DNA of 49,931 bases from an uncultured Anaerovibrio sp. (GCF_947302755.1 NZ_CAMYWM010000005.1:1-49931), one strand, 5' to 3'. Shown: positions 7,925 through 17,560, counted from the first letter of the stretch. Notes: generated by a model not told the origin, from the letters alone. Made by a program: numbers and translations.

Positions 7925-9085
7925 ATGAAAATAATGTTTTCTGCAGGAGAGCCCTCCGGAGATGTACACGGGGCCAGCCTGGCCCGGGCCGTGCTGGAAC
8001 GCTGCCGGGAGGCTGAACTGATTGGCTTTGGCGGCCCCAAGATGGCCGAGGCCGGGGTGCGTCTCTGCTCTGATATGCGGGAATACAGCATTATGGGGGT
8101 CTGGGAGGTTATTAAGAACCTGCATCGGATATTTGCCCTGCTGAATAAGCTGGAGTCCTTTATGCGGTAGGAGAAGCCGGATATATTGGTGCTCATCGAT
8201 TATCCTGACTTTAATTGGCGATTGGCCAAAAAAGCCAAGGCGATGGGCATACCCGTGTTTTCCTATATTCCCCCCTCTGCCTGGGCCTGGCGCAAGGGGC
8301 GGGCCAAAAAATGTGCGGCCATTGCCGATGAATTTGCGGCCATATTTCCCTTTGAGCTGCCGGTATATAAGGCGGCAGGAGCTAATATTTCCTTCAATGG
8401 CAATCCCCTGGTGGATACGGTGAAGCCTACCATGACGGTGGATGAGGCAAGACGCTATTTTAAGGTGGAGTCTGATAAGCAGCCGGTTATATTGCTGCCG
8501 GGGAGTCGTAAGCAGGAAATAACAATGTTGCTGCCGGCTATGCTGGCGGCGGCGGAGCTGCTGCAGCAGGATAATGGAGCCCTGACATTTTATTTGCCGG
8601 TGGCACCGGGGATTGACAAGGCACTTATTGAAGGGATTGTGGCCCACTATCAGGTAGGGGTCCATTACACCACAGATAACAATTACGATTTAATGAATAT
8701 CGGCACCTTTGCTCTGGCTGCCTCGGGAACGGTGGTTTTGGAGGCGGCCCTGCTGGGACTGCCCTGTGTGTGCCTTTATCGGATGGGCAGACTTAATTAT
8801 GCTATTGGCAAATTGCTGGTGGATATCGAATTTTTTACCCTGCCCAATATTCTGGCTGGCCGTCAGGTGCAGCGGGAGCTGTTGCAGGATGAGGTTACAG
8901 CCCGGAATATATATGAGGAGGCCAGGCGGTTTTATGCTGATGGGGATTACCGGGGAAGGGTAGTCGCCGGCCTTAATGAAGCAACAGCCACCCTGGGGGG
9001 GCCGGGAGCGGCGGGCCGGGTGGCAGAAAAAATTTTGGCGGCGGCGAAGCGGTATGGAAAAGACGGCCGGGAGGTTGGAAATTAA
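7925..9085 (+). pseudogene. lpxB: Lipid-A-disaccharide synthase, interrupted by an in-frame TAG
   Basis: LpxB joins lipid X and UDP-diacylglucosamine into the lipid A disaccharide. The frame runs from ATG 7925 (GGAGGGGG upstream) to 9085 and would give about 385 residues with one interruption, matching the usual LpxB length of about 382. The conserved parts are intact on both sides: FSAGEPSGDVHGA, YSIMGVWEV, then IDYPDFN, PPSAWAWRKGR, LLPGSRKQE, LAASGTVVLEA. At 8168-8170 a TAG replaces one residue in FMR-stop-EKPD. In E. coli LpxB the aligned stretch reads through (GELKPD) with Glu at that place, so GAG or CAG to TAG is a likely origin. No frameshift is needed. AGGAG overlaps the stop, with TTG 8186 12 nt on, so restart into a second polypeptide is conceivable. 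It could be a sequencing error, a real nonsense mutation, or a split gene. Confidence 0.85.
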
Positions 9086-10816
9086 ATGAAAAATTATAAG
9101 CGTTTGCTTATGTATATAAAGCCATACATTAAGCGATTGGTGGCGGCGGTATTTTGTATAATTATGGCGGCTGGGGCCAACCTGTACCTTCCATGGATTA
9201 TCAAGGATATGATTGACAAGGTGCTTATGGACAGGGATATGTATATGCTGAACCTGATTGCCGTAGGTATTTTGGTGGTAATGTTCCTGCGAGGGGTCTT
9301 TTATTACGGTCAGAGCTATTTGGTGTCCTATGTGGGAGAAAAGGTTATAATTGATGTGCGGGGAATTCTTTTCCGCAAATTTCAGCGAATGCCCCTGTCC
9401 TACTATGACAAGCAGCAGACCGGTACGGTAATGAGCTATATTACCAATGATGTGAGTGCCATGCAGAGTGCCATTGTAAATAACCTGATTGAGATGGTTA
9501 CCGAGGCCTCTATTTTGGTGGGTTCCCTGGTGATGATGGTGTATCTTGATTGGCGGCTGAGCCTGCTGACCCTGATGACTATTCCCCTGGTGGGCTATGC
9601 CATGAAGATTTTTGGCCGGAAGCTGAAAAGCTCCGGTACGGTCATTCAGGAGCGGATGGCGGATATTACCTCCATGCTGCAGGAAAGCATTGCGGCTATT
9701 CGGGTGGTAAAGTCCTTTGTGCGGGAGGCTTACGAGATTAAGCGTTTTGACCGGCAAAATGTGCTGAATTTCCAGGCGGCCATGAAAAACGTTAAGCTCA
9801 TGAGCCTACTTACCCCGACGGTGGAGTTTTTGGCGGCTGTGGCCGTAACCTTTATTGTGTGGTTTGGCGGCTACGAGGTGGTCAATGAGACTATTACCGC
9901 CGGTGAGCTGGTGGCCTTTCTTACCTACGCCGTTAATTTGGCCAATCCGGTAAAGCGGTTAAGCCGGGTGTATGGGGCAATCCAGAAGGCCATGGCCGCT
10001 GCCGAGCGCGTGTTTGGTATAATGGATTTGGATGAGCAGATTAAGGATAAGCCTGGTGCCAAGCTTCTTCCTAAGATAGAGGGCAAGGTGGTATTTGATA
10101 ATGTGACCTTCTCCTATTCCGACAGTCAGGCGGCCCTGTCCAATGTAAGCATGACGGCGGAGCCGGGGCAGATGATTGCCCTGGTAGGACCCAGTGGCAG
10201 CGGTAAATCGACAATTGCCAATCTGATACCACGCTTTTACGATATAGATTCCGGTTCTATTTCCATAGATGGCTATGATGTGCGGGAGGTTACCACGGAT
10301 TCCCTCAGGGAGCAGATCGGTCTGGTGCCCCAGGAAACCATGCTGTTCAGCACCAGCGTTATGGAGAACATCCGCTATGGCCGGCTGGATGCCACCGATG
10401 AAGAGATTATTGAGGCCGCCAAGGCCGCCAACGCCGATGAGTTTATTCGGGAGCTGCCGGAGGGCTATGATACCAAAATCGGCGAGCGGGGACTGAATCT
10501 GTCCGGCGGTCAGCGTCAGCGCCTGGCCATTGCCCGAGCTATTTTGAAAAATCCCCGGGTGCTTATTCTGGATGAGGCCACCTCGGCTCTCGATACAGAA
10601 AGTGAAAAAATTGTTCAGGATGCCCTGGACAAGCTGATGGTCGGCCGGACCTCCTTCGTTATTGCCCATCGCCTGTCGACGATTTTTAATGCGGATCAGA
10701 TTTACGTGGTGGAAAATGGCCATGTCATTGAGCATGGTACCCATGAGGAGTTATTAGCCAACAATGGGCTGTATAGCAATCTGTACAATATTCAGTTCCG
10801 CAGCAGTAATCCGTAA
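9086..10816 (+). CDS. msbA: MsbA-type lipid A flippase (ABC exporter)
   Basis: Homodimeric half-size ABC exporter that flips Kdo-lipid A across the inner membrane using ATP. An N-terminal transmembrane domain (about residues 1-300, six helices) is fused to an ATPase domain with Walker A GPSGSGKST (about 368-376), signature LSGGQRQR (about 472) and Walker B LILDEATSALD (about 493-503). The length of 576 aa matches MsbA. The start codon follows directly on the lpxB stop (TAAATG), so translation is probably coupled. Position between lpxB and waaA/lpxK supports MsbA rather than a drug exporter of the same fold. Confidence 0.93.
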   Translation: MKNYKRLLMYIKPYIKRLVAAVFCIIMAAGANLYLPWIIKDMIDKVLMDRDMYMLNLIAVGILVVMFLRGVFYYGQSYLVSYVGEKVIIDVRGILFRKFQRMPLSYYDKQQTGTVMSYITNDVSAMQSAIVNNLIEMVTEASILVGSLVMMVYLDWRLSLLTLMTIPLVGYAMKIFGRKLKSSGTVIQERMADITSMLQESIAAIRVVKSFVREAYEIKRFDRQNVLNFQAAMKNVKLMSLLTPTVEFLAAVAVTFIVWFGGYEVVNETITAGELVAFLTYAVNLANPVKRLSRVYGAIQKAMAAAERVFGIMDLDEQIKDKPGAKLLPKIEGKVVFDNVTFSYSDSQAALSNVSMTAEPGQMIALVGPSGSGKSTIANLIPRFYDIDSGSISIDGYDVREVTTDSLREQIGLVPQETMLFSTSVMENIRYGRLDATDEEIIEAAKAANADEFIRELPEGYDTKIGERGLNLSGGQRQRLAIARAILKNPRVLILDEATSALDTESEKIVQDALDKLMVGRTSFVIAHRLSTIFNADQIYVVENGHVIEHGTHEELLANNGLYSNLYNIQFRSSNP

Positions 10817-10847
10817 AATATTGGTTGTTTGAGGAGAAAATAATTCT

Positions 10848-13346
10848 ATGCTCCATTTAGTGTACAATGTTGTAGGTATACTGATTGTCATTTTAATGAT
10901 ACCGGTATTCTGCATTCGGGCAGTCCGGGAAAAGGGCTTCGTGGAACGAATCAAGCAGCAGCTGGGCTTTCTGCCCAAGCATGCCCTGGATAAGGTGGCC
11001 CGCAAAAATTGTATATGGGTTCATGCAGCCTCCGTCGGTGAAATTGTGGCGGCCAGTCCGTTGATTAAGGAATTCCACAAGGAATTTCCCCAGAGCCCCA
11101 TTTTGGTCTCGGTGTTTACCAACAGCGGCTATGAGATGGCTAACCGCATCATAAAGGATGCGGACAGTATAATTCATTTTCCCTTTGATTTGCCCTGGCT
11201 GTCAGCAAATTTGCTGTATCGGGTCCGTCCCCGGGTGTTTATGCCGGTGGAGACGGAGCTTTGGCCCAATTTCCTGCGGGCCTGCAAGAAGCTGGATATT
11301 CCTGTTCTCATGGTAAATGGCCGCATCAGCGACAAAAGTGCCAAAAGCTATCGCTATATGATGGGGCTGTGGGACGAAATCCTCAGCTCCATAAAGGTAT
11401 TTGCCATGCAGTCCAACGTGGATGCAGAAAATATATTGAAGCTGGGGGCGGATCCCGACCTGGTTACCGTAACGGGCAATACCAAGTTTGACCAGACCTA
11501 TACGGATGTAAGTCCGGAGGAAAAGCACAATCTTTTATTGGAGCTGGGGCTGGAGGATAATCAGGGGGTGCTGTTGGCCGGTTCTACCCACAAGGGAGAA
11601 GAGGAGTACGTCATAAGGGCCTTCAATGAAATCCGCCGGATATACCCCAAGGCCAAGCTGGTAATTGCCCCCCGGGCCATTTTGCGCACTAATGCCATAT
11701 TGGAAATTTGTGATCAATACTGCTTTAAGGCTGTTACCAGAACCCAGCTGCAGGAGAAGTTTTCCACGGACCATGATGTGGTTATTCTCAATACCATTGG
11801 CGAATTAGGCAAGATGTACAGCGTGGGTGATGTTATTTTTGTGGGGGGTACCCTTATTCCCCACGGCGGACACAATATATTGGAGCCGGCCGCCCACGGC
11901 AAGGCCATTATCGTGGGCGAAAATATGCAGAATTTTAAGGACACCCACCTGCTGTTTAAAAACCGCAATGCGGTAATAACCGTTAAATCAGGTGAAGAAT
12001 TGGCGGTGGAGGCCCTGCACCTGTTCAGGGATGATGGGGAGCGTCATCGCATGGAGGCCGAAACCCTGGCTATCTGTCAGGAAAACAAGGGAGCCGCCCA
12101 TCGGACAGCAATTATCCTTAATGATCTCCTGACCAAGGTGGAAATGAACAAGGTAAAGGCCACGGATAAATTGGAGAATTTCCAGACCTATTTCATGCAG
12201 ATTATTCATAATAAGGAACCACAGGGCTTTTTTAACCGCTGTGTAATGGCCATTTTGTTTATTCTGTCCAAGGTGTACAGTATGCTGGTAAACCTGAAGC
12301 TGGACAGCTATAAATTCGGTATTTTGCCGACCAACAGGCTGGACTGCTTTGTCATAAGCCTGGGTAATATCACTGTAGGCGGCACAGGCAAAACCCCTAC
12401 AGCGCAACGGCTGGCCAAATATATCCGGGATATGGGCTACAAGGTGGTTATCCTGAACCGGGGCTATAGGGCCAAGTGGCAGGGGGAGGTTGGCCTGGTA
12501 TCTGATGGCAATCATATTTATATGGAAGCGGATCAGGCCGGTGATGAGGCCTATATGTTGGCCAAGCATCTGCGGGAGGTTCCGGTATTGATTGGCCGGG
12601 ACCGGTATAAGACCGGCCAGTATGCCGTGGAGCACTTCGGGGCCGAGGTGGCCATTCTGGATGATGGCTTCCAGCATTGGAAGCTGGCCAGGGATTTGGA
12701 TGTGGTTCTCATTGATTCCGTTAACCTGTTTGGTAATGGCTACGTATTGCCAAGGGGGACCCTGCGGGAGCCCATTACCCATCTGGAGCGGGCTGATGTG
12801 TGTCTTATGACCAAGGTGGACCAGGGCCAGCCGGGCTTTAATAAGTACATCAGGGATCAGATTGCCAAATATGGCAGCAATCCTACGGTGGTGGAAAGCA
12901 TTCATCACCCCCAGTCCTGCATTGAGCTGTGTGATTGGAAACGGAATGTGGCCAGTGAGGGCATGTCAATTTCCGTCATAAAGGGGAAAAAGGTGGTGGC
13001 CCTGTCCGCCATCGGCAACCCCTCCTCCTTTGAGCAGACCGTGGCCAGTGCCGGAGCGGATATTATCGAAAGCTTCCGGTTCCCGGACCATCACGAATAT
13101 ACCCAGGAGGAAATGGTGGATGCCATGGAGCAGGCCGTCCGTCAGGGGGCTGAGGCCATAGTAACCACCGAAAAGGATGCGGTAAAGCTGCCGATGGAAT
13201 TTTTGGCAGCGGTGCCGGATGACAAGGCTATTCCGGTATTGATCCTCACCGTAGAGGTGGTATTGCAGAATGGCAAGGAAGAATTTCAAGCATTGCTGCA
13301 GAAAAAAATTGCTGAAAAGCTGGGGCAGCAACAGGTTAAAGAATAA
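10848..13346 (+). CDS. waaA-lpxK: Fused Kdo transferase (WaaA) and lipid A 4'-kinase (LpxK)
   Basis: A single 832-residue ORF carries two enzymes usually made separately. Residues about 1-440 are WaaA/KdtA: an N-terminal membrane anchor, catalytic Glu in HAASVGEI (E65), ETELWPN and the GT-B C-terminal half with GGTLIPHGGHNILEPAAHGK. Residues about 455-832 are LpxK, the tetraacyldisaccharide 4'-kinase: a second hydrophobic helix, then SLGNITVGGTGKTPT (Walker A, about 508-516), LNRGY and DDGFQHWKL. No stop or frameshift separates the halves. LpxK makes lipid IVA and WaaA then adds Kdo, so the fusion joins consecutive steps. The linker region is about residues 420-460. Confidence 0.93.
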   Translation: MLHLVYNVVGILIVILMIPVFCIRAVREKGFVERIKQQLGFLPKHALDKVARKNCIWVHAASVGEIVAASPLIKEFHKEFPQSPILVSVFTNSGYEMANRIIKDADSIIHFPFDLPWLSANLLYRVRPRVFMPVETELWPNFLRACKKLDIPVLMVNGRISDKSAKSYRYMMGLWDEILSSIKVFAMQSNVDAENILKLGADPDLVTVTGNTKFDQTYTDVSPEEKHNLLLELGLEDNQGVLLAGSTHKGEEEYVIRAFNEIRRIYPKAKLVIAPRAILRTNAILEICDQYCFKAVTRTQLQEKFSTDHDVVILNTIGELGKMYSVGDVIFVGGTLIPHGGHNILEPAAHGKAIIVGENMQNFKDTHLLFKNRNAVITVKSGEELAVEALHLFRDDGERHRMEAETLAICQENKGAAHRTAIILNDLLTKVEMNKVKATDKLENFQTYFMQIIHNKEPQGFFNRCVMAILFILSKVYSMLVNLKLDSYKFGILPTNRLDCFVISLGNITVGGTGKTPTAQRLAKYIRDMGYKVVILNRGYRAKWQGEVGLVSDGNHIYMEADQAGDEAYMLAKHLREVPVLIGRDRYKTGQYAVEHFGAEVAILDDGFQHWKLARDLDVVLIDSVNLFGNGYVLPRGTLREPITHLERADVCLMTKVDQGQPGFNKYIRDQIAKYGSNPTVVESIHHPQSCIELCDWKRNVASEGMSISVIKGKKVVALSAIGNPSSFEQTVASAGADIIESFRFPDHHEYTQEEMVDAMEQAVRQGAEAIVTTEKDAVKLPMEFLAAVPDDKAIPVLILTVEVVLQNGKEEFQALLQKKIAEKLGQQQVKE

Positions 13347-13358
13347 AGAGAGGCTGAT

Positions 13359-14111
13359 ATGTCAATGAATACACTTTGTGTAATTCCGGCGCGGTTTGCA
13401 TCTACCCGCCTGCCAGGGAAGCCCCTGGCAGATATTTGCGGGAAGCCGATGATATCCCGGGTTTATGAGCAGGCAGCCAAGGCAAAACGCCTGACAGGGG
13501 TAATTGCCGCGGTAGATGATGAGCGGGTTTATAAAGCGGTGGTGGACAACGGTGGTCAGGCCATGATGACGGCCAAGGACCATCCCACGGGCACCGACCG
13601 GCTGGCTGAGGTGGCGGCAGCCCACCCGGAGGCAGAGCTGATTATCAATGTACAGGGTGATGAGCCCATGATTGAGCCGGCACTTATTGATGAATTGGCG
13701 GCAGCCTTTGATGATGACCCGGATTTGCAGATGGCCACGGTGAAGTCGCCGATTACTGATCCGGCGGATATGAATAATCCCAATAACGTAAAGGTAGTTA
13801 CTGACCGGCAGGGCTATGCTCTGTATTTTTCCCGCAGCCTTTTACCCTATCCCCGGGAAAATACCGGGGTAACGGTGTATAAGCACATTGGCATTTACGC
13901 CTACAAGCGGGATTTCCTGTTAAATTATGCCAGGATGGAGCCTACGCCTCTGGAGACCACCGAGTCCCTGGAGCAGCTGCGTGCTCTGGAAAATGGTTAT
14001 AAGATAAAGGTTATAACCACTGATTTCCATTTTGTCGGGGTGGATACCCGGGAGGATTTGGAAGCGGTGAATATAGCATATAAACAGCGTTTAAATGGGC
14101 AGAATGCCTAA
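13359..14111 (+). CDS. kdsB: 3-deoxy-manno-octulosonate cytidylyltransferase
   Basis: Activates Kdo to CMP-Kdo for WaaA. The nucleotidyltransferase signature VIPARFASTRLPGKPL opens the protein, followed by INVQGDEPMIEP (metal and sugar site), KHIGIYAYKRDFL and the C-terminal GVDTREDLEAV. 250 aa is the normal size. It starts 12 nt after the waaA-lpxK fusion, with AGAGAGG upstream, and is followed 21 nt later by kdsA, so it lies in the same operon. Confidence 0.96.
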   Translation: MSMNTLCVIPARFASTRLPGKPLADICGKPMISRVYEQAAKAKRLTGVIAAVDDERVYKAVVDNGGQAMMTAKDHPTGTDRLAEVAAAHPEAELIINVQGDEPMIEPALIDELAAAFDDDPDLQMATVKSPITDPADMNNPNNVKVVTDRQGYALYFSRSLLPYPRENTGVTVYKHIGIYAYKRDFLLNYARMEPTPLETTESLEQLRALENGYKIKVITTDFHFVGVDTREDLEAVNIAYKQRLNGQNA

Positions 14112-14132
14112 CGAAGAAGGGTGGTACGCATT

Positions 14133-14957
14133 ATGAATACTGTTCAGGTGGGTAATTTTGAAATCGGCAATGGCAAGCCGCTGGCACTGCTGGCTGGTCC
14201 ATGCGTCCTGGAGGAAATGGACCGTTGTCTGCTGATTGGCCGCACGATTAAGGAAATATGCGGCAGGCTGGGCATACCATATATTTTCAAAGCGTCCTTT
14301 GATAAGGCCAACCGTTCTTCCTTTAACGGATTTCGTGGCCCTGGTCTGAAGAAGGGACTGGAAATGCTGCAGCACATCAAGGATGAGCTGCAGGTACCAA
14401 TTGTTACCGATGTTCACACCGAGGAGCAGGTGAAGCCTGTGGCCAAGGTGGCTGATATTGTCCAAATTCCGGCCTTTCTGTGCCGTCAGACGGATCTGTT
14501 GTATGCAGCGGCCAAAAGCGGTGCCGTGGTAAATGTCAAGAAGGGGCAGTTTATGGCACCGGCGGATATGCGTAATGTGGTGGATAAGCTCCATGAGGGG
14601 GGCTGCTCCCAGATTATGCTTACCGAGCGGGGAGCAACCTTTGGCTATAATAATCTGGTGGTGGATATGCGGGCCTTCCCGATAATGCGTTCCTTTGGTT
14701 ATCCGGTGGTATTTGACGGAACCCACAGCGTTCAGCTGCCTGGTGGAGCCGGTACATGTTCCGCAGGCAACCGGGAATATGTTCCAAATCTGGTCCGGGC
14801 CGCAGTAGGAGCCGGTGTGGACGCCCTCTTTATGGAGGTGCATGATAATCCTGAGGAAGCCTTGTGCGATGGACCTAACATGATTTATCTGGATAAGCTG
14901 GAGGATCTGTTGAAGGATGCCATTGCCATTCATGATATTGTGAGAAAACAGTTGTGA
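14133..14957 (+). CDS. kdsA: Kdo-8-phosphate synthase (metal-dependent type)
   Basis: Condenses arabinose-5-phosphate and phosphoenolpyruvate to Kdo-8-phosphate. DAHP-synthase-like TIM barrel with [21 protein letters not shown] and [10 protein letters not shown]. The N-terminal motif is AGPCVLE with Cys24, the metal-binding Cys of class II enzymes such as Aquifex KdsA. E. coli has Asn there. A metal-dependent enzyme is therefore inferred. ATG 14133 is preferred over the upstream GTG 14121 because AAGGGTGG lies 8-9 nt before it. 274 aa. Confidence 0.95.
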   Translation: MNTVQVGNFEIGNGKPLALLAGPCVLEEMDRCLLIGRTIKEICGRLGIPYIFKASFDKANRSSFNGFRGPGLKKGLEMLQHIKDELQVPIVTDVHTEEQVKPVAKVADIVQIPAFLCRQTDLLYAAAKSGAVVNVKKGQFMAPADMRNVVDKLHEGGCSQIMLTERGATFGYNNLVVDMRAFPIMRSFGYPVVFDGTHSVQLPGGAGTCSAGNREYVPNLVRAAVGAGVDALFMEVHDNPEEALCDGPNMIYLDKLEDLLKDAIAIHDIVRKQL

Positions 14958-14982
14958 TTTGTGTTGTGAGGCATACAGTATA

Positions 14983-15951
14983 ATGATTAAAGATTCTGCA
15001 ATAGAAACGCTGCGAATAGAAGCGGACTCAGTGATGAAGCTGATTGAACATGTGGATGAGGAATTTGTCCGGGCCGTTCAGTGCATTTTGGAATGTAAGG
15101 CCCGGGTTATCGTTACCGGTATGGGCAAGTCCGGCCATGTGGGCCGCAAGATTGCCGCCAGTCTGGCCAGCACCGGAACACCGTCCTTCTTCATGCATCC
15201 CGCCGAGGCCTTTCATGGTGATTTGGGTATGGTAACGGCGGCTGATGTGGTCATAGCCATATCCAACAGCGGTGAAAGCACTGAGGTAGTAAATATTCTG
15301 CCGGTGGTTAAGCGCATCGGAGCGAAAATTATCGCCATGTCCGGCCGCCGGGATTCGGCGTTGGGACGCAATGCTGATTTCTTTATTGATGTGAGTGTGG
15401 AAAAGGAGGCCTGCCCTTTGGGATTGGCTCCTACCGCCAGTACGACAGCCACCTTGGCCATGGGGGATGCCATTACCGTGGCCTTGCTGGAAGCCAGGAA
15501 TTTTACCCGTCAGGATTTTGCCCTGTTTCACCCCGGTGGCTCCTTGGGCCGCCGCCTGCTGCTGACTGTGGAAAATGTTATGCATAGCGGGGAGGACAAT
15601 CCGATTATTCACTATAGCGCCACCGCCAAGGAAGCCCTCTTTATGATGACGGACAAGGGACTGGGAGCCACCTCCGTGGTGGACGATGACGGGAATTTTA
15701 TTGGCCTGGTGACCGATGGCGATATTCGCCGCTGTCTGGCCAAGGGCAGCCAGTTCCTGGACGAGCCGGTGGAGGAGCTGATGACCAGAACTCCACAGAC
15801 CATTACCCAGGAGAAGCTGGCGGCCTCGGCATTGAGTATTATGGAAAAGCACAAGCCACGGCCTATTACCGTATTGCCGGTGGTTAGTGCCGATAATAAG
15901 CCGGTGGGGATTGTGCATTTGACAGATCTTTTGCGTCAAGGAGTTGTATGA
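14983..15951 (+). CDS. kdsD: Arabinose-5-phosphate isomerase
   Basis: Interconverts ribulose-5-phosphate and arabinose-5-phosphate, the first step of Kdo synthesis. An N-terminal SIS domain (GMGKSGHVGRKIAASL, ISNSGESTE, HPGGSLGRRL) is followed by a pair of CBS domains (about residues 205-322). The length is about 322 aa, near the E. coli value of 328. ATG 14983 is the best start. The track start at 14959 would add eight residues without a clear ribosome site. The stop overlaps the kdsC start (ATGA). Confidence 0.94.
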   Translation: MIKDSAIETLRIEADSVMKLIEHVDEEFVRAVQCILECKARVIVTGMGKSGHVGRKIAASLASTGTPSFFMHPAEAFHGDLGMVTAADVVIAISNSGESTEVVNILPVVKRIGAKIIAMSGRRDSALGRNADFFIDVSVEKEACPLGLAPTASTTATLAMGDAITVALLEARNFTRQDFALFHPGGSLGRRLLLTVENVMHSGEDNPIIHYSATAKEALFMMTDKGLGATSVVDDDGNFIGLVTDGDIRRCLAKGSQFLDEPVEELMTRTPQTITQEKLAASALSIMEKHKPRPITVLPVVSADNKPVGIVHLTDLLRQGVV

Positions 15952-16493
15952 TTATGAAAGCTGCTAATGGGGCATCGGATATTGCCAAGAAAATTAAGCT
16001 GATTATTTTTGATGTGGATGGTACCCTGACGGATGGACGGATTTATATGGGGCCGGAGGGGGAGGCCATGAAGGCCTTTTCGGCCAGGGATGGTATGGGA
16101 ATAGCCATGGCCCATAAGGCAGGGCTGAAAAGTGCGGTCATCACCGGCCGCAGCTCCCGGATCATGACCAGGCGGGCCAAGGAGCTGAAGATAGATGCCC
16201 TTTATCAGGGCTTTATTGATAAGCGGGGGGCCTACGAGGAGCTTAAGCTGAAGTACTCCCTGGCGGATGAGGAAATTGCCTATGTGGGGGATGACTTAAA
16301 TGATATTCCCCTTATAATCCAGGCCGGCCTGGGCTGCTGTGTGGGGGACGGGGTACCTGAGGTCAGGGAGCTGGCCCAGGTGACAGCCGAGCTGCCGGGC
16401 GGCGGCGGAGCCGTCCGGGAAATTATTGAATTTATATTAAAGGAGCAGGGGAAGTGGTCTTCCCTTGTGGGAACCTTTACCAGGAAATCTTAG
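15948..16493 (+). CDS. kdsC: Kdo-8-phosphate phosphatase
   Basis: HAD-superfamily phosphatase releasing Kdo from Kdo-8-phosphate. Motif I IFDVDGTLTDG, motif II ITGRSS, and motif III/IV GDDLNDIPLI are present. 181 aa and the absence of a cap domain are typical of KdsC tetramers. AAGGAG lies 5 nt before ATG 15948, which overlaps the kdsD stop by 4 nt. The last codons and the TAG stop lie inside the hairpin that begins at 16482, so the 3' end of the gene is part of an RNA structure. Confidence 0.95.
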   Translation: MIMKAANGASDIAKKIKLIIFDVDGTLTDGRIYMGPEGEAMKAFSARDGMGIAMAHKAGLKSAVITGRSSRIMTRRAKELKIDALYQGFIDKRGAYEELKLKYSLADEEIAYVGDDLNDIPLIIQAGLGCCVGDGVPEVRELAQVTAELPGGGGAVREIIEFILKEQGKWSSLVGTFTRKS

Positions 16494-16534
16494 TGAATCG
16501 AATCTGAAGGATGAAGATGAACTTTAGATTTCCT
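16482..16534. repeat. Structured repeat over the kdsC 3' end
   Basis: AGGAAATCT (16482-16490) pairs with AGATTTCCT (16526-16534), with AGT/ACT pairing inside. A related element is at 27606-27652. There the outer arms are AAATCT/AGATTT and the inner pair is AGC/GCT, a compensatory change. The shared central text is GAAGGATG-AGATGA-CTTTAGATTT. Confidence 0.55.
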
Positions 16535-16543
16535 GTAAGGGCT

Positions 16544-16567
16544 GATGAAAGCCCGTATGCTTTCATC
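16544..16567 (+). terminator. Hairpin after kdsC, possible weak terminator
   Basis: GATGAAAGC pairs perfectly with GCTTTCATC around CCGTAT. Only a short T content follows (TTGCTTACC), so termination would be weak. Nearly the same text (GACGAAAGCCCCTATACTTTCATCTTGCTTA) occurs at 23121-23151 with a partly decayed stem, so this is also a repeat. Confidence 0.45.
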
Positions 16568-16645
16568 TTGCTTACCGGTAAAAAACCAGTTGACGGTATG
16601 AGTCAATAATTATATTCTTTCTAGGGATAGGAGATTTGGATTTTT

Positions 16646-17560
16646 ATGGTATACAAACTTCTGATGTTTCTGAGCTGGGTGTCATGCAGAACCCCATATA
16701 GCTGGCTGCTGGCCGCCGGTAAGGTCTTGGGTATCCTGTATTACAAATTAATAAAGAAACAGAGAAATCTGGCGATAAAGCAGATGAGGGAATCCTTGAA
16801 AATATCTCAGGAAGAGGCTGAGAAAATGGTTCGGGCGTCCTTTATCAATATGGGCCGGAATTTCTTTGAAGTGCTGTATATGCCTGCCCTGAACAAGGAG
16901 AATTTTAAGAAGCACATTGAAATTGACCATTTGGAGCGTATGGAGGCTGCCCTGGCAGAGAAGCATGGGGTAGTAGTTCTCACCGGTCATGTGGGGAACT
17001 GGGAGTGGCTGTCAGCCGCCTTTACCATGAACGACATGCCGGTCAGTGCCATTGCCAAGCAGCAGCCCAATATGGATTATACCAATGCCTTAAACGATTT
17101 GCGGGCAACGATTAATGTTGAGATTTTCTCCCGGGGGACCAGTGAGCTGCTGTCGGCAGCCAAGGCCCTGAAGAAGGGGAGAATTTTGGGCTTTTTGGCC
17201 GATCAGGATGCTGGTCCTGGTGGTGCCTTTATTGAATTTTTGGGTAAAACGGCCTCTACCCCTATGGGGGCGGCGGTATTTGCCCGAAAATTCAATTCCC
17301 CAATTTTGCCAGCCTTTATACTTCGTCAGCCGGATGGCCATCACAAGGTAGTGATTGGCGAGATCCTCCGCTATGAGGATACCGGTGACAGCGACCGGGA
17401 TCTGTATAATCTTACCTACAAGATGACCAAGATCCTGGAAAAAATTATTATTGAAAATCCGACTCAGTGGCTGTGGTTCCAAAAACGGTGGAACACGGCT
17501 CCTGAGCAACAGGTGCATAAGCACCATATAGTTAAAACAGAGGTAGCTGACAATGAATAA
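16646..17560 (+). CDS. lpxL: LpxL/HtrB-type lipid A acyltransferase (second copy)
   Basis: Late acyltransferase adding a secondary acyl chain to Kdo-lipid A from acyl-ACP at the inner membrane. N-terminal hydrophobic helix, catalytic HX4E as HVGNWE (H115, E120), FLADQDAGPGG, and C-terminal QWLWFQKRW. 304 aa is the normal family length. AGGAG lies upstream of ATG 16646. Its end overlaps lptC by 8 nt, which places it in the lpt operon. It is the more likely housekeeping LpxL of the two copies in the window because of this context. Confidence 0.9.
   Translation: MVYKLLMFLSWVSCRTPYSWLLAAGKVLGILYYKLIKKQRNLAIKQMRESLKISQEEAEKMVRASFINMGRNFFEVLYMPALNKENFKKHIEIDHLERMEAALAEKHGVVVLTGHVGNWEWLSAAFTMNDMPVSAIAKQQPNMDYTNALNDLRATINVEIFSRGTSELLSAAKALKKGRILGFLADQDAGPGGAFIEFLGKTASTPMGAAVFARKFNSPILPAFILRQPDGHHKVVIGEILRYEDTGDSDRDLYNLTYKMTKILEKIIIENPTQWLWFQKRWNTAPEQQVHKHHIVKTEVADNE

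Noticed and set aside
7898-8170. Separate 90-aa gene at the start of lpxB
   Set aside because: The sequence is the N-terminus of LpxB in the same frame as the rest, so it is one interrupted gene, not an independent short gene.
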